A program made the position numbers and the translations under genes. A stretch of DNA of 64,000 nt, taken from assembly GCA_948146395.1 (NCBI GenBank), contig OX411559.1, positions 30,100,708-30,164,707 of the forward strand, written 5' to 3'. A model generated the notes under the pieces. It did no database searches. It saw nothing but the letters and a program-made list of their open reading frames with translations, and was not told the origin of the DNA. This document shows positions 58,028 to 64,000 of this stretch, piece after piece (positions within the stretch are counted from its first letter, which is position 1; every line of letters starts with the position of its first letter). The stretch is from Fragum whitleyi. Its lineage: Eukaryota; Mollusca; Bivalvia; Cardiida; Cardiidae.

Positions 58028-58440
58028 AATTGGTAATCGTGGAATTGACACTCATTCCAATACAAATTATTCTTATTCATTCACACATGTTCAGGGTTCC
58101 ATTTATTCATTCCGAACACGCACTCAAACTATTAAAAAAAAAACATAAAAAAGATACTCAAATAATACCAGAGCCAACAAATATCTTTAAATCGCTCCGA
58201 AAATATGCGTTATGTTACTGATTTGTTTGCATTTTGAAGCGTCCGATTGGTTCCCGAAGATACAATAGCAAACATTTTTTTTTTTATAGAATGCTTATGT
58301 ATATTCTGTTTAAGTGAATTAATTGATTTCGCTGATTGTGTCAATTCATTCAAATCCCACTTTCTCTACTCATTCCCTTTTTCCGAAATCTTTCCAAAAT
58401 AATTCAATATGTCAAATTTACGATGTTTTCAACTGCAGCA
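58028..58440 (+). mobile_element. Element D, diverged
   Basis: Left TAATCGTGGAATTGACACTC, right CAATATGTCAAATTTACGAT; the centre is degraded. Confidence 0.65.
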
Positions 58441-58825
58441 CACATCGTCTTCCTTTATAATTATATAATTATCTATTATAAACTGCTTGCCAAGGGTATT
58501 TCATATAAACTACGCGAACTGAAAAGTTATCATGCTTGAAAATAGACCATTCGGCATCAATTCTAGAATTTATTGTTTGCCTAGTCGTACCGGTTAACCT
58601 ATGGTATTTGAAATTATTTCGTCACTTGGTCTTCTGCAATTTTAAAGAATAAACTTGGAATGATTCCCTAGATACCTCTAAAAGTCTTTCGTCCCGTTTC
58701 TAATAGACTTTTATGACCATAAAAGTAGAAAATAGTATTTTTTTTTTCATAAAAGGAGTGGTTTTCCTGCATTTTAACTTGAAACTGGTCGGTTAAAAAA
58801 TCTACTAGTATGCTTGTATTTGTTT

Positions 58826-59097
58826 GAATGGGGTTTTACTACGCTTTAAAAAAAATCTTTCAGTCATGTCGGAGCGGCTGGAGCACCTAGCAATGGATTC
58901 CTGGTATTTCTCGCACAGGTACTACTATCTAAACTTTTCCTGGCCCCCAGCTGCTATCTCACCTGTGTCTACGATTATCAACCCATTGGTGGGAGACATT
59001 TAGTCGGAAAGAATGAGTGCCACCGTCGGGGATCGAGCCCGGGAACTCTAGATTGACTGTCCTACGCGCTATTAACGGCGCCATAACGGCGGCGCCT
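58826..59097 (-). mobile_element. tRNA-derived SINE (family A), full length
   Basis: Minus-strand head GGCGCCGTTATGGCGCCGTT and AATAGCGCGTAGGACAGTCA, box B GGGCTCGATCCCCGAC, full body, CAAAC-type tail. Confidence 0.85.
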
Positions 59098-59233
59098 TCT
59101 TTTGGGCCAAAATAAATAGATCAATAAATGAATAAATCTGACAATTTGTGGAAAAATGACAACGCCCTGACACGCCAATATTTAGGGACCAATCGGAATT
59201 TTTAATATTTGATATATCCGATATTTTCACTTA

Positions 59234-59672
59234 CAGTTAGTTACATCATGGATTTGACATTCATCTCAATCCAGACCATTCTAAATCGCTCTCGCGGCGC
59301 TCCATTAATTCGTTCCAAACACTAACCAAGTCGTTCAAAAACGCTCGAAAAGCACTAAACAGATAAGATCAACAACTAAATGCAAAATGAATATTGCTAG
59401 AAAAAATGCGATTTCACTGATATAATTGAAATTGTAAGCATCTGATAGGTTAGAATAGATAGGAAGAATTAGTCAGCTTGTTTTAGAATTTGTATGCATA
59501 CATTTTGAAGGGGGGGTAAAAATATTGCTAATTTGTTCATCCTGAACAAAATTAGCGATGTTTGATTTCCACCCTTGAATTTCACTCAGAAACCCACTCA
59601 TCGCACTCATATAATTTCATTCCAAGATCATTCCAAAAACATTTACACTGCCAATCTCACGATGATGTTAAC
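59234..59672 (+). mobile_element. Element D, near full length
   Basis: Left TACATCATGGATTTGACATT, centre AATATTGCTAATTTGTTCAT with AACAAAATTAGCGATGTTTG, right CCAATCTCACGATG. Confidence 0.8.
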
Positions 59673-59689
59673 TTTACATAACGTAAAAG

Positions 59690-59858
59690 TCTGGTCAGAG
59701 TCTTCACTAATCTCGCTATTGATAGCTTCAGACCGTCATTCTTTGTTTACAGCCAAAGAAAATTTTAAATACCAGGTACAGTGTGTGACTGTTAAGACGC
59801 CTTAATGTTCGTCTATCACGCATACATAAAATTGTTGGAAATGTCACGCACAGGCTCA
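59690..59858. repeat. TIR element C, right half
   Basis: From GTCTGGTCAGAGTCTTCACT to TTGGAAATGTCACGCACAGG CTC; left half missing. Confidence 0.7.
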
Positions 59859-60142
59859 AACGGGATTACAAAATCATACATTCTTTGTACGAGAGCGAAC
59901 GGCCTTACACAAAAAGACCAAACAAATGTTGTATTTTATATCTGCTCTTGCATCCGCCTAGTTCTATTTGGTGATGAAAGAGGGAAATAAAAACGCCGAC
60001 AGATAAATGCGGTGTTTGACGAAGCCGCGTGTAACAGGGGTGTTATAAACAGCTGTTTCTGTCACCATATAACATGGAAAACCTTTTAAATTGTCCAGAA
60101 TCGGAGCCCTTCTATAGAACTGTGAAAACAAACTTGTTACAC

Positions 60143-60200
60143 TAGGTCTGCGTTAAGGAAAGTGAAACGTTCGCAAACGTTTTCATTAGTTTCCCCATTT
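60143..60200. repeat. Element E, fragment
   Basis: GGTCTGCGTTAAGGAAAGTG and CGTTCGCAAACGTTTTC. Confidence 0.4.
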
Positions 60201-60348
60201 AGATTGAAGATACATTGTATTTGAAATCGTGCATGGTCGAAATTTAATATTCTAATACTTAAACAGTTTTATAAATTCAATCATTTGGATATATTATTCC
60301 AGAGCGTGAAAGGGCCGCTTATAAATACGGAAATAATTTTCTTATAAA

Positions 60349-60610
60349 CGTGACCCCTCACGCGTTAAGGGACCATCTGAGAAGTGCGTAAATTGTCGAC
60401 TCTAGTCACGCTGCGCGGACTGCGCAGACTGACTTGGGTCGACACTTTTTGCACCGTGCCTATTTTCTGAATCTAGAATGTTCAATATACCTTCCGATGA
60501 AAGAATTTTTGAAATGCGACTTCTGTTTGACCTATGCTGGATCAAATATCTTGTTCTATACTTCATTTTACAGAATTCCCGGACGGTCCCATTTGGCGTG
60601 ACGGGTCACA
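60349..60610 (+). mobile_element. TIR element B, copy 10, complete
   Basis: CGTGACCCCTCACGCGTTAA to CCATTTGGCGTGACGGGTCA CA. Stem CTCTAGTCACGCTGCGCGGA with CTGCGCAGACTGACTTGGGT. Confidence 0.85.
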
Positions 60611-61251
60611 AATATCTTTGTAGATGGTATTTATGGATAGAATTTGGGGTAAGGTAGACGGTATATTTTTAGTTATATTTCAGATTTGAAATTGTAAATA
60701 TAAAACGGGTTAATATAATGAGAATATTACATCTATAGTGCTTGTTTATTCCACATCACAAGATATAACTATTATGATGTTCCTATGGAAAAAAGTCCGC
60801 GATAAGTAGGCAATTACACCCAATATAACTCGACCAATTACTCTAGCATACAAATAGCCGAGTTGTCTGCCAAAGACACGTATACATTCATAATGGAATA
60901 ATTGTCAACCTAATTATCCGAATTCCAGTCGTATCCGAAAGTACATCTTATACACGTATGGTTCGATGAGATAAAATGGCTTGTTATCGAATCAAAGAAA
61001 ATAAGAACTTCATTTCTAGATTTTTTTCAAAGGGCATTTCACGATATTACCAAAATATCTATCTAGCTTATTTTGTAACCCTTTTGTCCGTTTTTCGAAA
61101 TGTTTGATTTGTCTGAATTGAGTTGGCCCTTGAGAAGCCATTTAAAATCGGGTACAAATTCCATTCACGATTCGTCGGAAATGCCCGAATTCGTACTTAG
61201 CATGGATAACGAATTGATCGGTTAATTTTGTTCTTTTTTATTTGAAGAGTA
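60611..61251. other. Unassigned stretch
   Basis: No gene or repeat recognised. Confidence 0.5.
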
Positions 61252-61632
61252 GTAAAAAAATCGCGAAATTGACAAGCTGCGTGATATTGGAATGGTTTTG
61301 ATAAAATTGAATGAGTGTGTGAAGCGAGTCTTGAGTGAATTTACAGGGAGGTAATCGATTATCGCTAATTTTGTTCAAGAAAATTAAAATATGCATACAA
61401 GTTCTTTGAAAGCTTTCTATGTCTTGAAAAGCCCACAATGGCTTACTAAATTCAATTATGTCAGTGAAATCGTGGATTTTATCTACTTTTTTTTTAATTT
61501 GAATGCAGTTGATGATCCTATCGTTTTAGTGGTTTGAGTGAGAATTTCGAATGAATAAATGGAGCTTTGGTGAGCGAGCTAGAATGATTTTGATCGGTAT
61601 GAGTGTCGATTTCACCATGTTTTAAACTGTAC
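61252..61632 (-). mobile_element. Element D lacking half of its central palindrome
   Basis: ATCGCGAAATTGACAAGCTG, GGGAGGTAATCGATTATCGC and TAATTTTGTTCAAG, then a jump to AAATATGCATACAAGTTC; right arm GTGTCGATTTCACCATG. Confidence 0.75.
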
Positions 61633-62116
61633 TGATTTTGTTTTCGCATAATACAAATCTCAAACAACCTGACCGTTCTACAATGTTTTATGGCGTATAA
61701 ACACATTTTTCGGAAGACAGGGAATTTCTTTAGCATACAAATTGTTCCTGACTAGTTCCTAAGTTTATTCAATTTGTTAGAAATATTAGGCTAAGTCAGT
61801 TTCAATAGACATTTCCTCGTCTTAAAGTCAAATTATATACGTTTCGAAAGTTTTTATTGGCTGCCGAGAAATTTAGGAGGACATTTTTTCTAGGCAGATA
61901 TAATATTTCACAATAGCTACGACTTTGATATTTCCATATACATGTTTTGGTATTTTTCGTGAGGTACAAGTCTTCTTTTCAAACAAAAAAGAACATTTAA
62001 AGAAATTGAAACCGTTTTTATTAAATGACCGTTTTCAAAATCACCTTCTTTAAATCAAAATATCGTAAAAAAAGAATGTATTGTTGTTCCAAAACTTATT
62101 GAAAAATAAATCCTAT
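61633..62116. other. Unassigned AT-rich stretch
   Basis: Nothing recognised. Confidence 0.5.
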
Positions 62117-62190
62117 ATTGTAAAAACGCATTAGAATCGTTTTATTGAGACGATTCTATTGTGTTTTCACAACAAAAGATTTTTACAATT
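62117..62190. repeat. Family F palindrome
   Basis: ATTGTAAAAACGCATTAGAA and the TTCTATTGTGTTTTCACAA side flank TCGTTTTATTGAGACGA. Confidence 0.7.
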
Positions 62191-62502
62191 CAAATTTACA
62201 AACATATTTCATCAAAATTATGCTTCTCATTTGTAAAGAAAACGTGTTCTAAGCTTCTTTTCTTCAAAACAAGCTTAACTGTAGTTAAACAAAATAATTG
62301 CACTCTGTTGCCAACGCTCGATTGACAGGCGCTTGATGATGGACAAAAAAAAGTCGTTAAGGGACATAATCCATAGATATACATTTATAAATATCCCCCT
62401 TGATTGCATTGGTGGTGCCTAAAATTGTGAACGTATATTCCAAGTTTCGAGGGATTGACTTTGAAAGATATATTAAGACAGCAATGCTTTAAGACGACGC
62501 CG

Positions 62503-62910
62503 GAGATATAGAGGATAATCGTTTGTTTCAGTGTAAGATCGATTTATATTTCATTGAGTGAACAACAAAAGCTATTTTCCACGAGTGGCAGAGCCACGAG
62601 TGAAAATATAGCTTTTGTTGTTCACGAAATGAAATATTAATCGATCTTACTCGAAAAACAAACGATTATTCTATTTCTTTAATGCAAAAAAGAGACAAAA
62701 TGTGAAATTTCTAGGACATATTTTCGTAAAGCGCGTCATTTTGCGCGTGATTGCTATGCAACGTTCATTGTGACGTCACTTATTTCGCCCCGTAGAGATG
62801 ACGTCAGAAAGGTTGAAATGCACAAAAGCAGGGTATACGTTTTTGATAATTTCACTGCTTTTTCAGTACCGTTATTTCTCGATAAACCACCGAAAAGCAT
62901 TAAAGAAATC
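62503..62910. repeat. Dispersed repeat K with long palindrome
   Basis: A palindrome at about 62510-62672 has arms near 75 bp centred on CCACGAGTGGCAGAGCCACG; inner arms contain AAGCTATTTTCCACG and AAATATAGCTTTTGTTGTTC. The rest aligns with 56005-56310 and holds TGACGTCA twice (62771 and 62799 regions, one as TGACGTCAC). Confidence 0.75.
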
Positions 62911-63135
62911 ACAATAATTTGGCTCCGAGAGGTAAGGAGATCGAGCAAGGGTCAATTAGACAAATGAGCAAATTCATTCATAAGGCCAAATTGATTTTCT
63001 AGAATATAAAATCTACACCAAACTGCGTGTTTTGATCCCAGTAAGCATTTACGGTTCCACAAGATTAATATGTCGATTTCGTGTCGATTTCGTGGCTCAT
63101 GAATCATGCAGTATCTTTATAGTTTGAAAACTACC

Positions 63136-63558
63136 ATTAACAACATCGTGAATTTGACAAGATGAATGAATTTGGAATAAATTTAAATGAGAACGATGAG
63201 TGAGTTTTGAGTGAAATTAAAAGGATGATAACCAATATCGCTAATTTTGTTAAGGATGAACAAAATAAGCGATATTTGTTACCTCTCTTTTATAAAATGT
63301 ACATACAAGTTCTATAGACAGCTTCCTATCTCTTTTCGAATCAATCAGACGCCTATCATTTCGAATAAGACAGTGAAATTACGATGTTTTCTATCCAAAT
63401 TTATTTTGAATGTATTTGTTGCTCTTATAATTTTTTGTCATTTTAGGGCGTTTTTGAATGGTTTGAGTAAGTGTTTGGAATGAATGAATAGAGCGCTGAG
63501 TGAACGATTTAGAATGATTTTGATTGGAATGAATGTCAATTTCACGATGAAACTAGCC
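63136..63558 (-). mobile_element. Element D, full length
   Basis: Left ACATCGTGAATTTGACAAGA, centre ATCGCTAATTTTGTTAAGGA with GAACAAAATAAGCGATA, right GAGCGCTGAGTGAACGATTT and GTCAATTTCACGATG. Confidence 0.85.
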
Positions 63559-63729
63559 GTACCATGATCAAACAGAAGCATCCTGGGAAATATCTTAAAA
63601 GTGACTGAGCGCAGTTTTATGATAGGCTTTTCCAGAAATTGAAACTAAAGTCTTGATTTTATGCATTCTCATGTCCATAACTGACATCTACATAAAAATA
63701 CCCGCTGGAATTCAGCTTCAGTGAACAAT

Positions 63730-64000
63730 ATAGAGAATTTAAAAAGGTGAACGAATTAAGAATGATTTTGGAATGAAAATGAATAAGTGCGAGGAGGAAG
63801 TTTTGAGTGAAACTTAAGAGAGGTACTCCAATATTACTAATTTTGTTCAGGATGAACAAAATAAACGATATTTATCCCCCCCCCTCTAATAAACTATGCA
63901 TATAAGTTCTACCAATAACTTGCTTTTCTTCCAGGACCAACCAGGCTCTTACAATTTCAATTAAGCCAGTAAATTCGCGGTTTTCTTCTAGCTATATTCA
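63730..64000 (-). mobile_element. Element D, runs off the window
   Basis: GTGAACGAATTAAGAATGAT, then AATATTACTAATTTTGTTCA with GATGAACAAAATAAACGATA; the other arm lies beyond the edge. It starts about 170 bp after the previous copy. Confidence 0.75.

Overview
This window looks like nuclear DNA of a marine invertebrate, most likely a bivalve mollusc. The signs are low GC, one intron-split gene in tens of kilobases of non-coding DNA, many short palindromic elements, tRNA-derived SINEs, and four elements built like bivalve pearl elements (AACWAGA start, tandem core of about 145 bp, ACGG-type microsatellite, 3' hairpin). The species call is inference. No bacterial or viral gene, autonomous transposase or reverse transcriptase was recognised.

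The only gene I can support is on the minus strand between 7308 and 48. It encodes a calmodulin-like Ca2+ sensor with four canonical EF-hands. Four exons (7308-7107, 3297-3154, 1637-1374, 73-48) join with good GT/AG sites, all at phase 1. From the ATG at 7176 they give a 167-residue protein. Just upstream of exon 2, the acceptor plus the first part of that exon is repeated in tandem with an exact 148-bp period (five copies in all, 3154-3903). The four extra copies keep an acceptor but lack a clear donor, and one carries an in-frame stop. A further scrap of exon 3 lies at 1860-1889. This array is the most unusual object in the window.

From about 7.4 kb to 64 kb I find no convincing exon. The space may be 5' intron, upstream flank or intergenic DNA. 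It is built from layered repeats: (A) a tRNA-derived SINE, 13 copies; (B) a TIR element starting TGTGACCCGTCACGC, about 10 copies; (C) a TIR element starting GAGCCTGTGCGTGACATT, 8 copies; (D) a long inverted-repeat element of about 420 bp with a GCTAATTTTGTTCA palindrome at its centre, about 20 copies; (E) a palindrome of about 130 bp around CCCCGCTTTGCACG, about 9 copies; (F) hairpins around AATCGTCTCGTCGAGACGATT; (G) four pearl-like elements; (H) a second tRNA-type SINE; and several low-copy dispersed families (J-N). There are also satellite arrays with 210-, 82-, 33- and 27-bp units, a TA microsatellite of about 160 bp, and a 200-bp assembly gap at 54744-54943.

Several elements are nested (48.5, 51.2, 57.6, 14.6 and 17.4 kb). 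These give relative ages and, in one case, a perfect 9-bp target-site duplication. All family names A-N are labels for this window only, built by eye from copies seen here.
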